Below, piece by piece: positions 17,728 to 26,496 of a DNA stretch of 64,000 bases (positions within the stretch are counted from its first letter, which is position 1; each line of letters starts with the position of its first letter). The position numbers were made by a program, and so were the translations under genes. The stretch is from NCBI RefSeq assembly GCF_000474745.1, contig NZ_ASJR01000011.1:1-64000 (forward strand), in the 5' to 3' direction. The notes below the pieces were generated by a model. It worked only from the letters and a program-made list of their open reading frames with translations, searched no databases and was not told the origin of the DNA. The stretch comes from Chitinivibrio alkaliphilus ACht1 (GTDB lineage Bacteria; Fibrobacterota; Chitinivibrionia; Chitinivibrionales; Chitinivibrionaceae).

Positions 17728-18582
17728 TTATTTGACAGCGCCGGTTACAATGCTTTGCGCCATGTATCGTTGGATCACATAGGTAAATATAATTACGGGT
17801 ACGCTTACAATTACGGAAATCGCTGCATGAATGTTCTGTCGCGGTGCACTTTGAAGAAGATCTGCTAGATACAGGGTGAGAGTCTTTGTGCTTCCTCCAC
17901 CGAGAAGATAGTGGGCAAAGATAAATTCATCCCATGAAAGTAAAAAAGTATAGACACTGCATACCACGATGCTGGGAATAATCATAGGAACCAGTATTTT
18001 AATGAAAATACTCATTCTTCCCGCTCCCATGACTAAGGCCTGTTCCTCAATATCGCGGGGAATCATTTCAAAGGCAAACATGGAGATGAATATAATGTAT
18101 GGGAGAGAAAGCAAGGTGTGGGCAAAAATGACTGCGTAGGGCGATGAGTAGAGGTTAATGCTGATAAAAAAGGAGGTAATGGGTATGACGGAGGAAATAT
18201 CGGGAAAGAGCCGTACTGAGATAATAAGGATGAGAAAGATCTTGCGAAAGGGGATGCGATATCGAGCTAAGACATACCCGGCGGGTAAACCCAAGGAAAG
18301 GGTAAGTAAAACCGTGTTAACCGCAATGAAGAGTGAGTTTTGAATAACCCGTATAATAGCTCGATCATTTAAGACATAGCGAAAGTTGTTGAGGGTTGGA
18401 GCCGTTGGCCATAGGGGCAGGGGGGTTCCGGGTGATACCACAGAAGTATGGAGGGAGTATTTGATCAGCATATAGAGTGGTGCCAGTATCACGGCGAGAA
18501 TGCAAACGGTAAGGAGAGCCCATACAAGGCGTTTTATAATTTGTCCTGATGGTCCAAGGCTACTACGCAGCTGAAGCATCAC
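17728..18582 (-). CDS. ABC transporter permease, MalG-like
   Basis: A 284-residue inner-membrane protein with about six helices. The first is near residues 20-42, and the cytoplasmic coupling motif EEQALVMGAGRMSIFIKILVP (E-A-A-x3-G class) is present in helix-loop form at about residue 185. It resembles MalG/UgpE CUT1 permeases. It overlaps the partner permease gene by 20 bases and is followed by the ATPase after 8 bases. Confidence 0.92.
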   Translation of the reverse strand: MMLQLRSSLGPSGQIIKRLVWALLTVCILAVILAPLYMLIKYSLHTSVVSPGTPLPLWPTAPTLNNFRYVLNDRAIIRVIQNSLFIAVNTVLLTLSLGLPAGYVLARYRIPFRKIFLILIISVRLFPDISSVIPITSFFISINLYSSPYAVIFAHTLLSLPYIIFISMFAFEMIPRDIEEQALVMGAGRMSIFIKILVPMIIPSIVVCSVYTFLLSWDEFIFAHYLLGGGSTKTLTLYLADLLQSAPRQNIHAAISVIVSVPVIIFTYVIQRYMAQSIVTGAVK

Positions 18583-19492
18583 TCCCCCTGTTGATAAGTC
18601 GTTTTTCGATATTCTGTAACAAAAACAGTAAAGTGAAGAGAGATAGAATAACGCAGACCAGAAGAATAAGTGCTACCACGGAGCCCTTTTCTGGCTGGCC
18701 GCTGAAACCATTATAATAATGTTCTACCAAGGTGCCTAAGAGATAGTAGCGCCCGGAAAGAACATAGGGAAAGATAAATTCTTTCCACATTTCAATAGAT
18801 CGGAGGAGAATCACTGTTTTTATGGCAGGAAAAATGAGCGGGATGACAATAAAAAGCAGGCGGTGTCGAAACCCTGCACCAAGGGTTTTTGCTGCATCAA
18901 AGATACTAACATCCACAGCGTTAAGCCCAGACAAGATTATCAGCATGGAGAGGGGCATGTCCCGCCATACCTTTCCCATCATTGAAAGAATCAGAGAAAA
19001 CCAGCGATTCCCGCTCCAATTAATATCTGTTTCAATGATGGCGGGAAAAAAATCATATCGTCCCATAAGTAGATCGTTAACCATGCCACCTTGTGAATTA
19101 AAGAGGATAAAGAAAAGGGAGGCAATGACGAGGCCAGGAAAAGCCATGGGAAGAATGAAGAAGGAACGGAGGGTAGATCGTAGCACCGGCGCTGTGTAGA
19201 TAAGCAGAGCCAATAGTATACCGATACAGAGTTCCGTAGGAGTGCCGACAAGAACAAAGAAGAGAGAGTTTATGAGCGCGTCAGAAAACTCTGGATCTTG
19301 TAATACTTGTTGCACAGGCGTCAAGGAAGGGAATACTCCCCGGTGGGTAAAGGCAAGCTTTAATAAGTAGACAATAACAAGAACCAAGGAAGTAAAAAGA
19401 TATATAGCCGCTGGTAACAACGGCCATATATCAATAAGCTTGCCTTTCAGCAATGAGGCGATCTGTATCATGCCCGCAGGCTTACTCCTCAA
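18563..19492 (-). CDS. ABC transporter permease, MalF-like
   Basis: A 309-residue inner-membrane permease, partner of the MalG-like protein. About six helices are seen, the first being LLPAAIYLFTSLVLVIVYLL. The coupling loop is present as SIFDAAKTLGAGFRHRLLFI. It overlaps the binding-protein gene by 11 bases upstream and the second permease gene by 20 downstream, consistent with tightly coupled translation of a CUT1-type transporter. Confidence 0.92.
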   Translation of the reverse strand: MRSKPAGMIQIASLLKGKLIDIWPLLPAAIYLFTSLVLVIVYLLKLAFTHRGVFPSLTPVQQVLQDPEFSDALINSLFFVLVGTPTELCIGILLALLIYTAPVLRSTLRSFFILPMAFPGLVIASLFFILFNSQGGMVNDLLMGRYDFFPAIIETDINWSGNRWFSLILSMMGKVWRDMPLSMLIILSGLNAVDVSIFDAAKTLGAGFRHRLLFIVIPLIFPAIKTVILLRSIEMWKEFIFPYVLSGRYYLLGTLVEHYYNGFSGQPEKGSVVALILLVCVILSLFTLLFLLQNIEKRLINRGSDASAA

Positions 19493-20960
19493 AAAGAGCT
19501 TCTATGCGCTGAACATAGCCGTCATTGAGTGCTTCGCGTATGTTCTCAGCGGTGTAGCCAACATTCTGGTTTGCTCCATCAATAAAACTATTCCATGCAT
19601 CAATATAGGTGTAGCCAATGTCGGAATATTCACGAATACGAGGTACGGTGGTAATGGAGTCGGTAATTTGAAATTGTAGCTGCTCAATGGAGGTTCGGTA
19701 GATATCCCCAACCCATCCCATATCATATGTCTCAGCAATGTTAAACAGAATATCGCGACGCACGGGGATCATGCCAAATTGCGCAGATTCATTTACATGC
19801 ACGCCTCTATTGGTGATGAATTTGGCAAGTTGGTACCCCATGTCTGCATTGGGAGAGGAGGTTGGTACACCCCACCACCATCCACCGACCGTAATTCTCC
19901 GAGAACCCTCAAAGCGGGGTGTGCCATCTTCATTGAGGGTAAAGGAAACCCCCTTAGGTACAACGGCTACGCCCATATCACTTGGATCTTCAAGGAACGA
20001 TTGCATTCCCGGGTCTTCTTCCCAGCCATGAATATTAAAACAGTCAATTTGTTGCATGTATGCCAGAAAGACGTTTCCGTCTTGAATGCCAGTATAAATA
20101 TCGTTTCCTCTCCAGCGGTTATTCCATATTCCAGGGTTGTAGATACCCATATCGATAAACACTTTTTCCCATAGATAGGTTTCGTCAACGGCATCGCCAC
20201 TCATAGAAATTATATCATCTCGTGTTGCCCCCAGTTGGTAGGCACGATCTACGAAAAAGAGCGCTGTACCCTCATACCGATCACCACGATGGGCAATTCG
20301 TCCAGTTCGGCGACCGTAATATTCCTCATTGGCCCAAATATACCCTACGGTAAACAGGTCGTAGAAGTCCCAGTCAGAAGGATCTTTTGAAAGTTCATAT
20401 TCTCGTGGAAGCCCAAACCCATTTGCTTCCTGTAATACTGAGTCTATTTCAGCACGGTAGTCATCAAATTTAGAGTAGGCGTCTTCAACTTTGCTTTTCC
20501 GATAAAACAGGATGCGTGTTTCAAGTTTTCGGGGTATATAGTAGTAGTTTCCTTTTTGAGTCCCGAGCTCTTTGGCAAGGGGGTGGTAGACACGCATATC
20601 CTGTTCAAGGTAGGCGGGGTCTGTTTCGATATCGCTCAAACGATGAATATATCCTTCTTCAACAAGTTGTTGGGTGATTTCAAAGGGGGCCTTTACGAGA
20701 GATATTTCATTTCTATTTTGATCCAATTCAAGGATTCTTCGCAGGTCAGCAGCGTTTCGAAAGTCCGCGATATTTACTTTGACATTGTAGCGATCTTCAA
20801 AGCGGGGGACAATTTCATTTTCAAAAAACCGTTTTTGTGCATCCAACATGCGAATCAAGACGGTTATTTCCTCTTTCTCTTTTCGGGGCCCGCATCCGCT
20901 AAAAAGGGTAAAAAGCGAAAGTGCGAGAAGAGAAAGGATTACTGTTTTTCCATATTTCAT
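19482..20960 (-). CDS. ABC transporter substrate-binding lipoprotein, family 1
   Basis: A 492-residue extracytoplasmic binding protein. The ATG at 20960 is chosen because GGAGG lies a few bases upstream; an earlier in-frame start lacks this. The signal ends in a lipobox (LFSGC), so it is lipid-anchored. The mature protein has the family-1 solute-binding layout, with EIVPRFEDRYNVKVN early and VGGWWWGVPTSSPN in the C-lobe, where Trp-rich segments usually stack on sugars. Ligand not predictable, though in a probable polysaccharide degrader oligosaccharides are likely. First gene of the transporter operon. Confidence 0.9.
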   Translation of the reverse strand: MKYGKTVILSLLALSLFTLFSGCGPRKEKEEITVLIRMLDAQKRFFENEIVPRFEDRYNVKVNIADFRNAADLRRILELDQNRNEISLVKAPFEITQQLVEEGYIHRLSDIETDPAYLEQDMRVYHPLAKELGTQKGNYYYIPRKLETRILFYRKSKVEDAYSKFDDYRAEIDSVLQEANGFGLPREYELSKDPSDWDFYDLFTVGYIWANEEYYGRRTGRIAHRGDRYEGTALFFVDRAYQLGATRDDIISMSGDAVDETYLWEKVFIDMGIYNPGIWNNRWRGNDIYTGIQDGNVFLAYMQQIDCFNIHGWEEDPGMQSFLEDPSDMGVAVVPKGVSFTLNEDGTPRFEGSRRITVGGWWWGVPTSSPNADMGYQLAKFITNRGVHVNESAQFGMIPVRRDILFNIAETYDMGWVGDIYRTSIEQLQFQITDSITTVPRIREYSDIGYTYIDAWNSFIDGANQNVGYTAENIREALNDGYVQRIEALFEE

Positions 20961-21034
20961 CAAGGCCTCCAATACATAATATGATTTGCCAAGCAAGTAA
21001 TATATAAATTATACCATGATGCGGGTTAAATTTC

Positions 21035-23329
21035 TTAGAAATCTTCCCTTTTCCGTTCCTCATGGATACTTTCCTTATCAAGTATCTTTTGCCCCATAAA
21101 ACGAATAAAACTTTCAGCCATAGAGGGGGTGGATGTCATGGCTTTACGAAGATCACTGTACTCAATGACAAAGAGGGTGCAGTTGTCACGGGCTACAGCA
21201 GAGGCTCGTCGTATACCACGACTCAAAGCTCCTGCTTCTCCATAGGACTCACCAGTTGTTCGTGAGCTCATATGTTTGGAGTGTGGCTGTCCAACATTCT
21301 GGATAATATCTAGGGTGCCTTCGTAGATGAGAAAGAGATGTACCGCCTTGTCTCCCTGTCGGGAAACGATCTCCCCGGGCTTGCAATGAAGTAGACGTGC
21401 TTGTTCAGCAATATGTACCAGATCTTTTGCCAATACGTTTTTGAAGATAGCGATGGTTTTGAAAAAGATTATTTTTTCAACAATTTCAAGGGTTTCTCGT
21501 TTCAAATCACCCTCCTTTGTAGTTTCATCAAGGACCTTCTCTATTATGTAGAGGTTTTTATTTTCCATTTGTTTAAAAAACCGTTTTGCCTGTGCCGCTG
21601 TCGTTTCGGTGTACGAAAAATAGGTGTAGTGCCAGAGAAGCACCACCTTTTGGTGCCAGCGATTTGTTGTCTCAAAGAAGAGTTCTGTTCCGGCTGTAAT
21701 ATTAAAGAACCGTTGCCCTACTTCTGAGTAGGTTTTCCATGGGCTGTCTTCCAGAATTGGAATGAGAATATCTTTGAGGCTTGAGTTGGGTAACATTTCA
21801 ATAAGCTCTACCAAGGAGGCGCGGTCATCACTATCGTAGAGAGAGAACTCTTGCCGGGCTTTGGTAAGAAATGAAGCTCCTTCAAGAATAACGAGGGTGT
21901 TGAACACCGTATGTCCTGCATCTAAAAGTTCTCCCCGAAGATACTCTTCCATGAGGTTCGTAACGGGTGATTTCTTGATGTGGGGAACCTTTGTACACGC
22001 AGTGTAATATACTGATGCTTTTAAATACGCTTTTTCACACTGAGCTTGTGCATAGGCACGAATACCATGGTAATGACTCCATTCATGGGGAGATATGCTT
22101 TGGTAGTATTTTGTACGCAGGGCTACCAAGGCTTCGATAATTTGTGGATTAATGGCTGCTTGGGGATATTCCTTGATAAAATTATTCAGAACAACCACTT
22201 TATCCCGAGGTAGTGTTCTCAGTTTTTTAATGATAATACGACGCTTCGTTGTTTCAAAGTATTGACAGAGATAGAGAAGGCGTTCCAGTTCCATGTCGTT
22301 TGCCTTTGTGAATATGGCATCCACAATATGGCTTACTTTTTCATTATCGAAATAACCGAGGTTGTTGAGAACTTCTTCAGAAATACCATGTTTACGTAGA
22401 TGTAGCAACCCCATTATCCCGTATTGTCGCTCTTGAAAAGGGGTGTCGGGTTCTGAAATGAGCGAAGAAAAGTACGTTCGTGCCCAGCTTTTATCTACCA
22501 CGCTATGAGTAGACAGGGCAAGAATGGCATAGTATTTATCCCGGGGGTTTTCCGTGAGAATAAAACGAGACCAAATGGTATCACGATAGTCATCAATGGG
22601 GATATCATTGTAAAATAGGGACAAGAGGAGTTGATTGTAAACTTCCGGTTTTGAAACCGTGAGATAATGAGATATTATCTGTGTTCGTGGTATGGTACTC
22701 AACTCTCCGCATGAACGGGCTATAATTTTCATGATGCCCAGGTCGGTCTCCTTTCGAGCTATTTGGACAACCAAGGCTTCAAGGTCCTTCTCGTCTGAGT
22801 GCAGAAGTATGTTGACAAGAAATCTCTTGATATCCCTTTCGTAGGAATCATAGTTAGTAAGAAGGGCCGTCATATCTTTAATTTCATGACTCGCAAGGTT
22901 TTGGGCGAGGGTTGAATAGAGATTATAATTCAGATTCGATTTCTGGTAAGTTGCCCCCGTCGTGAGGGTACGAATATACGTGTTCTGGATTTTTTTTCCA
23001 AAGTAGAACATGAGCCATCCGGAAAGAGAAACCGTGGAGATAATTAACCACGGTGAATCCTGATAGAGGATCAGCAGTATGGCGGAGCCTATAATTGCTG
23101 CCGGCTTTATAATTCCTTCAATCACTGTTTTAGATCGGCCACGTTTTTCCTTATCTATGGCGGCAAAAAACATTTGGTAAATGGGAGAGAAAAAGTTTTC
23201 AAAGAAGGTGTATCGGACTACCTGAAGAAAGAGGAGCAAAAAGAAGGGAATACCAAATTCGATTGTGCTCCCAGAAAAGGCCATAAACACAAGAAAAAGG
23301 GTGGCTCCAAGTGAGAGGGCTCGTGGCAT
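21035..23329 (-). CDS. C-terminal part of MFS-like/HEAT/cNMP-binding membrane protein (split by frameshift)
   Basis: This 764-codon frame starts in the middle of a membrane helix bundle at a methionine that is not a real start: the frame is open well upstream of 23329. It holds the last membrane helices, a long HEAT-like helical repeat region (for example YAILALSTHSVVDKSW), and a C-terminal cyclic-nucleotide-binding domain (LLHCKPGEIVSRQGDKAVHL...GESYGEAGALSRGIRRASA). One extra base in the T6 run on the minus strand (plus 23485-23490) joins it to the ORF at 23395-24222, giving about 1,062 residues. The combined architecture resembles TLC-like (ATP/ADP translocase-like) or MFS transporters fused to HEAT and cNMP domains. 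Role unknown. Confidence 0.75.
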   Translation of the reverse strand: MPRALSLGATLFLVFMAFSGSTIEFGIPFFLLLFLQVVRYTFFENFFSPIYQMFFAAIDKEKRGRSKTVIEGIIKPAAIIGSAILLILYQDSPWLIISTVSLSGWLMFYFGKKIQNTYIRTLTTGATYQKSNLNYNLYSTLAQNLASHEIKDMTALLTNYDSYERDIKRFLVNILLHSDEKDLEALVVQIARKETDLGIMKIIARSCGELSTIPRTQIISHYLTVSKPEVYNQLLLSLFYNDIPIDDYRDTIWSRFILTENPRDKYYAILALSTHSVVDKSWARTYFSSLISEPDTPFQERQYGIMGLLHLRKHGISEEVLNNLGYFDNEKVSHIVDAIFTKANDMELERLLYLCQYFETTKRRIIIKKLRTLPRDKVVVLNNFIKEYPQAAINPQIIEALVALRTKYYQSISPHEWSHYHGIRAYAQAQCEKAYLKASVYYTACTKVPHIKKSPVTNLMEEYLRGELLDAGHTVFNTLVILEGASFLTKARQEFSLYDSDDRASLVELIEMLPNSSLKDILIPILEDSPWKTYSEVGQRFFNITAGTELFFETTNRWHQKVVLLWHYTYFSYTETTAAQAKRFFKQMENKNLYIIEKVLDETTKEGDLKRETLEIVEKIIFFKTIAIFKNVLAKDLVHIAEQARLLHCKPGEIVSRQGDKAVHLFLIYEGTLDIIQNVGQPHSKHMSSRTTGESYGEAGALSRGIRRASAVARDNCTLFVIEYSDLRKAMTSTPSMAESFIRFMGQKILDKESIHEERKREDF

Positions 23330-23394
23330 GTATAAAAAGACACGGGTAAAGCCCCGTTCACTTACAATATCTGGAGTGATATGTCGAAGACTGG

Positions 23395-24222
23395 TTATGG
23401 TGATAAGACTATGAGCAATATAAAATGTGAATTGAAACCCCGCAAGATTAGTAGAGTCTTTATAGATAGAACTGGTAATAAACCAAAAAAGTAATCAAGC
23501 ATAAATATGGCTATGTACGTAAAGAAATAAAGATATCCAATATTTTTTACCAAGGGCATGGTAAGAATCTCTTTGATATCTCCTATCAGTGATCGTGTGT
23601 TTTTACTTCTTCCCGAAATGGCTTCTATGGGGACAAGGTGTTGTCCGTAGATGGAATTGAATTTTGCGGTGTAAAGATAGGCAAGTATATAGAGAAATAC
23701 CCAGAATAAAAGGATGAATTCAGGGGAAAATGGGATAAGAAGCAAGCGCGATGCAATGGCACCTGAAAGCCCCCCGATGAATCCCCACGCGGTTATCTCT
23801 GGAAAAGATAGTTTCGCCTCCATTGTATCGTTAACATCAACAGCTACTGTCCAGAATGTGAGAAAGAGAATGGTTTTTAAGAGATAAGAAAGCGGATAGA
23901 GTATGAGTAAAAATGCTGTGTAAAAGGTAAGGTCTGCGGCCGCACTTAGGGTGTAAAGGATAAAAAGGATGCTGACAATACCTATGGCAGCTCTCAGAGT
24001 CTTTTGCAGAAGATTTCCTCGATGTGAAGAGTCAATCTGTGAAAAGAAAAAAGTGGGCAGCAAAAACAGAAGTACACCGTTAATAAAATTAAGCTTTGAG
24101 AGTACTGAGACACCGACTTCAGAGACAATGAGGGAGGTAACCCCAGTTTCTCCAACAATGGTAGCGCCGAAGATAAAGTACAGGAGACGTGCAAGTTGCT
24201 GCTTCTTTCCTGGTTTGTCCAT
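23395..24222 (-). CDS. N-terminal part of MFS-like/HEAT/cNMP-binding membrane protein (split by frameshift)
   Basis: A 275-codon frame with about six membrane helices, starting MDKPGKKQQLARLLYFIFGA. Roughly the first 245 residues look native; after FMLDYFF the reading goes out of frame and ends about 30 codons later. In the shifted frame the sequence continues smoothly into the helices and repeats of the ORF at 21035-23329. The start lies only 20 bases after the T8 side of a strong terminator hairpin, so the gene may depend on read-through from the TonB-type operon or on a promoter within its last gene. No strong ribosome site is visible. Confidence 0.75.
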   Translation of the reverse strand: MDKPGKKQQLARLLYFIFGATIVGETGVTSLIVSEVGVSVLSKLNFINGVLLFLLPTFFFSQIDSSHRGNLLQKTLRAAIGIVSILFILYTLSAAADLTFYTAFLLILYPLSYLLKTILFLTFWTVAVDVNDTMEAKLSFPEITAWGFIGGLSGAIASRLLLIPFSPEFILLFWVFLYILAYLYTAKFNSIYGQHLVPIEAISGRSKNTRSLIGDIKEILTMPLVKNIGYLYFFTYIAIFMLDYFFGLLPVLSIKTLLILRGFNSHFILLIVLSP

Positions 24223-24242
24223 CCTAATTTGTTGCCTCTGTT

Positions 24243-24270
24243 AAAAAAAAGGACCGGAATACTCCGGTCC
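24243..24270 (-). terminator. Intrinsic terminator of the TPR/ExbBD/TonB operon
   Basis: GGACCGGA and TCCGGTCC form a perfect 8-bp stem over a four-base loop; read leftward it is followed by eight T. It lies 37 bases after the outer-membrane-protein stop at 24308 and just before the start of the split MFS-like gene. Confidence 0.9.
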
Positions 24271-24307
24271 AATAATACATCAATTAAATAGGATATGCAA
24301 GGGTTCT

Positions 24308-25573
24308 TTAAAAATGAAATCCTGCACTGATGTGAGAAGAAATATGCCCGAGGTTGCCGCTAAAGATATTGCCAAAGGTATAGAAAATATCTTCAGCTAT
24401 TACTGCATCAACATAGAGCCGGTCTTCAATATTCAAGCCAAGACCAAAGGAAATCGTTGGAGATTTTCCGTGCTGATCTTTTTCTGCAATGCCATTAAAA
24501 TACTCACCCAAATCACCATCTTCATAGGTAACCTGTGATAAGAGCTGTTGTGCACCAACTCGCCAAACGAGCCAGTCAGTAAGCATGTTTCGCTCAATAC
24601 CAATCATTACTTTACCCCCATACTCATTCCGTTTGCCGTAATGAATATGGTTATTGGTAGATGCGGTATCTACAACGGCACGGCTGTCATTTTCATAAAA
24701 CCCTTCTAAGCCAGCCCAGAAGAAACCACGGTCAATTCTGCTGGAAATACCAAACCCTGCGTTAAAATCAGTAATACGCTCATCATCGTCGTAATTAATG
24801 ACGTTAGCCTGAATATGAGGAACGAAGGTTTTGTAATCATCTAAGTAGGCAAAAAGGCGAGCATCAATCGAAAAGGAGATATCATTATACATGGTCGTCG
24901 ATTCATTATGAAACCGAGAGTGCCCGTCGAGGGTAAGGGCTGCGATATTAAAAGACGCATCAAGGTCCACATTGGGAGAGACTTCGCCATATACCCCGAA
25001 GGCCCCTTTTGCTACGCGGGTCATTTTGTTTCTTCCAGCTCTATCGGTGGAATCTTGCATCGCAAGATAGCCCGATGCACCTAAGGCCCATCCGTTTTCC
25101 AATACATATGCCGCTTGCAAATCAATTTTTGCTTGTACATCGTCAAGAAATGATACACTTTCCCAGCGATCGTTTCGTGCATCCTTTGGAGTGCCCACAA
25201 ATCGATCTGAACCGGGGAGCACGTAATCGAGGTATTGGTCATACCGATTAAAGGTTGCACCTAAGTAGAGACCGGTCATATCTTCACGTTGTGAGATATA
25301 GTAGGTCCCCCCAAAGTATGGTCGTAAAGGGTCTGTATTGGTAAATTCAGGGGCATCTTCATCAGTAGAGTATGCCTCTTCATTTGTGTAGACCCCAAGG
25401 TCTCCAAGAAGCATCCCATTATACCGAGTGATAAGAGCCGGATTTCGATAGATGGATATGTTGTCCATAATATAGAAATCTGTCCCACCCATGGTCTCAA
25501 TACGGGCATTGCTTGCCAGTATTGGTGTTGCACAAAGAGCAAGGCTCAATAGCAGGCCAATTCTTGTTTTCAT
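24308..25573 (-). CDS. Putative outer-membrane beta-barrel protein of the TonB-type operon
   Basis: A 421-residue exported protein. The ATG at 25573 is preferred since GGAG lies upstream at the right distance. The signal peptide is MKTRIGLLLSLALCATPILA. The mature N-terminus NARIETMGGTDFYIMDNISI with YRNPALITRYNGMLLGDLG resembles the start of PorV/FadL-type barrels, and alternating hydrophobic strands with Tyr and Gly continue to the end, which finishes SAGFHF with the terminal Phe typical of BAM substrates. It is the last gene of the operon and may be the outer-membrane client of the motor. Confidence 0.78.
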   Translation of the reverse strand: MKTRIGLLLSLALCATPILASNARIETMGGTDFYIMDNISIYRNPALITRYNGMLLGDLGVYTNEEAYSTDEDAPEFTNTDPLRPYFGGTYYISQREDMTGLYLGATFNRYDQYLDYVLPGSDRFVGTPKDARNDRWESVSFLDDVQAKIDLQAAYVLENGWALGASGYLAMQDSTDRAGRNKMTRVAKGAFGVYGEVSPNVDLDASFNIAALTLDGHSRFHNESTTMYNDISFSIDARLFAYLDDYKTFVPHIQANVINYDDDERITDFNAGFGISSRIDRGFFWAGLEGFYENDSRAVVDTASTNNHIHYGKRNEYGGKVMIGIERNMLTDWLVWRVGAQQLLSQVTYEDGDLGEYFNGIAEKDQHGKSPTISFGLGLNIEDRLYVDAVIAEDIFYTFGNIFSGNLGHISSHISAGFHF

Positions 25574-25585
25574 ACACTTCTCCAT

Positions 25586-26362
25586 TTATTGTGTAAAGAC
25601 AAAGGGATAGGTAACACTTGTTACGTCACCGGGGATATCAATGGGGCCGAAATTCCACGATCTGATCCGCTCAACAACAAGTTCTTCAAACTCAGGATCA
25701 TTCATGGTTGTGCTCTCTACACTACAGTGGAGAACATTTCCGTCTTCGTCGATAGCCCAAGAGACCTCAATCATCCCTTCAGCGTCGGGATTGCTGTTTA
25801 GGTGTCGGTTGTAGGCATACTGCAGTGAGGCCATATTATTACGCACAGTACGCATAATATTTGCACGGCTTCTTCCACCTTCCATTCCTCCAGAAGAGGC
25901 TCTTTGGGTTGGTTCAACCTGTTGCACTTCACGGCGACGAATCTCTGTCTGTTGGGTTCGTTGTCGTCCTGAAAGTCCAGATAGATCAACGTCACCAGAT
26001 CCTCCACCAAAGCCTGACTGCGAACCGGATCCGCCAAACCCAATGCCTGATGCGGAAGCACGACCAGCGCCAGATCCACCGCCAGACTGTATGCCTTGGC
26101 TTCCGGATAAGAGGGCATCTACACCTTGGGCATGTCCGCCCTTAGCAAGTGGGTCGGCATTTGCAACTTCTTCACCAGTAATAGGGCCAGAAAGTCGTCC
26201 CAAAACACCACGTTTCATAACACGTTCACGTGGGTCTCCACCGCCTCCACCGGTTTGGGCTTCGGGGGTATCGTCGGGTTCGTCAGGTTTTAAGGTTTGC
26301 TTTTCCCGCTCAATTTGTTCTTGCTTTTCCGGTTCTTCCTCTTCCTCTTCTTCCATTACCAT
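25586..26362 (-). CDS. TonB-like energy transducer, AgmX/PglI-type C-terminus (N-terminus unresolved)
   Basis: From the first canonical ATG (26362) the frame gives 258 residues: an acidic stretch (M-V-M-E then eight acidic residues), a Gly-rich linker, and a C-terminal TonB-like domain (MRTVRNNMASLQYAYNRHL...GMIEVSWAIDEDGNV...IRSWNFGPI). The open frame extends upstream to 26524 through KGKRLKVVFPLVLLLFFWIG, a proper membrane anchor, but no ATG, GTG or TTG exists there; only ATT at 26524. A membrane helix is essential in this class, so either translation starts at a non-canonical codon or one base is missing and the upstream 139-codon ORF is fused to it (about 443 residues in total). Confidence 0.75.
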   Translation of the reverse strand: MVMEEEEEEEPEKQEQIEREKQTLKPDEPDDTPEAQTGGGGGDPRERVMKRGVLGRLSGPITGEEVANADPLAKGGHAQGVDALLSGSQGIQSGGGSGAGRASASGIGFGGSGSQSGFGGGSGDVDLSGLSGRQRTQQTEIRRREVQQVEPTQRASSGGMEGGRSRANIMRTVRNNMASLQYAYNRHLNSNPDAEGMIEVSWAIDEDGNVLHCSVESTTMNDPEFEELVVERIRSWNFGPIDIPGDVTSVTYPFVFTQ

Positions 26363-26496
26363 TGTTTCACCAAGGGTTACGCTCCTTGTTTCTTCCCGTG
26401 TTTGGAAGAAGTCACCGTCAGCACTGATAAACTTGTAGGTTCTGAAAAAGACACCGATCCAGAAAAAGAGAAGTAATACGAGAGGAAATACAACTT

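Noticed and set aside
26043-26438. A plus-strand frame rich in Pro and Ser
   Set aside because: It is the antisense of the Gly- and Glu-rich low-complexity region of the TonB-like gene.
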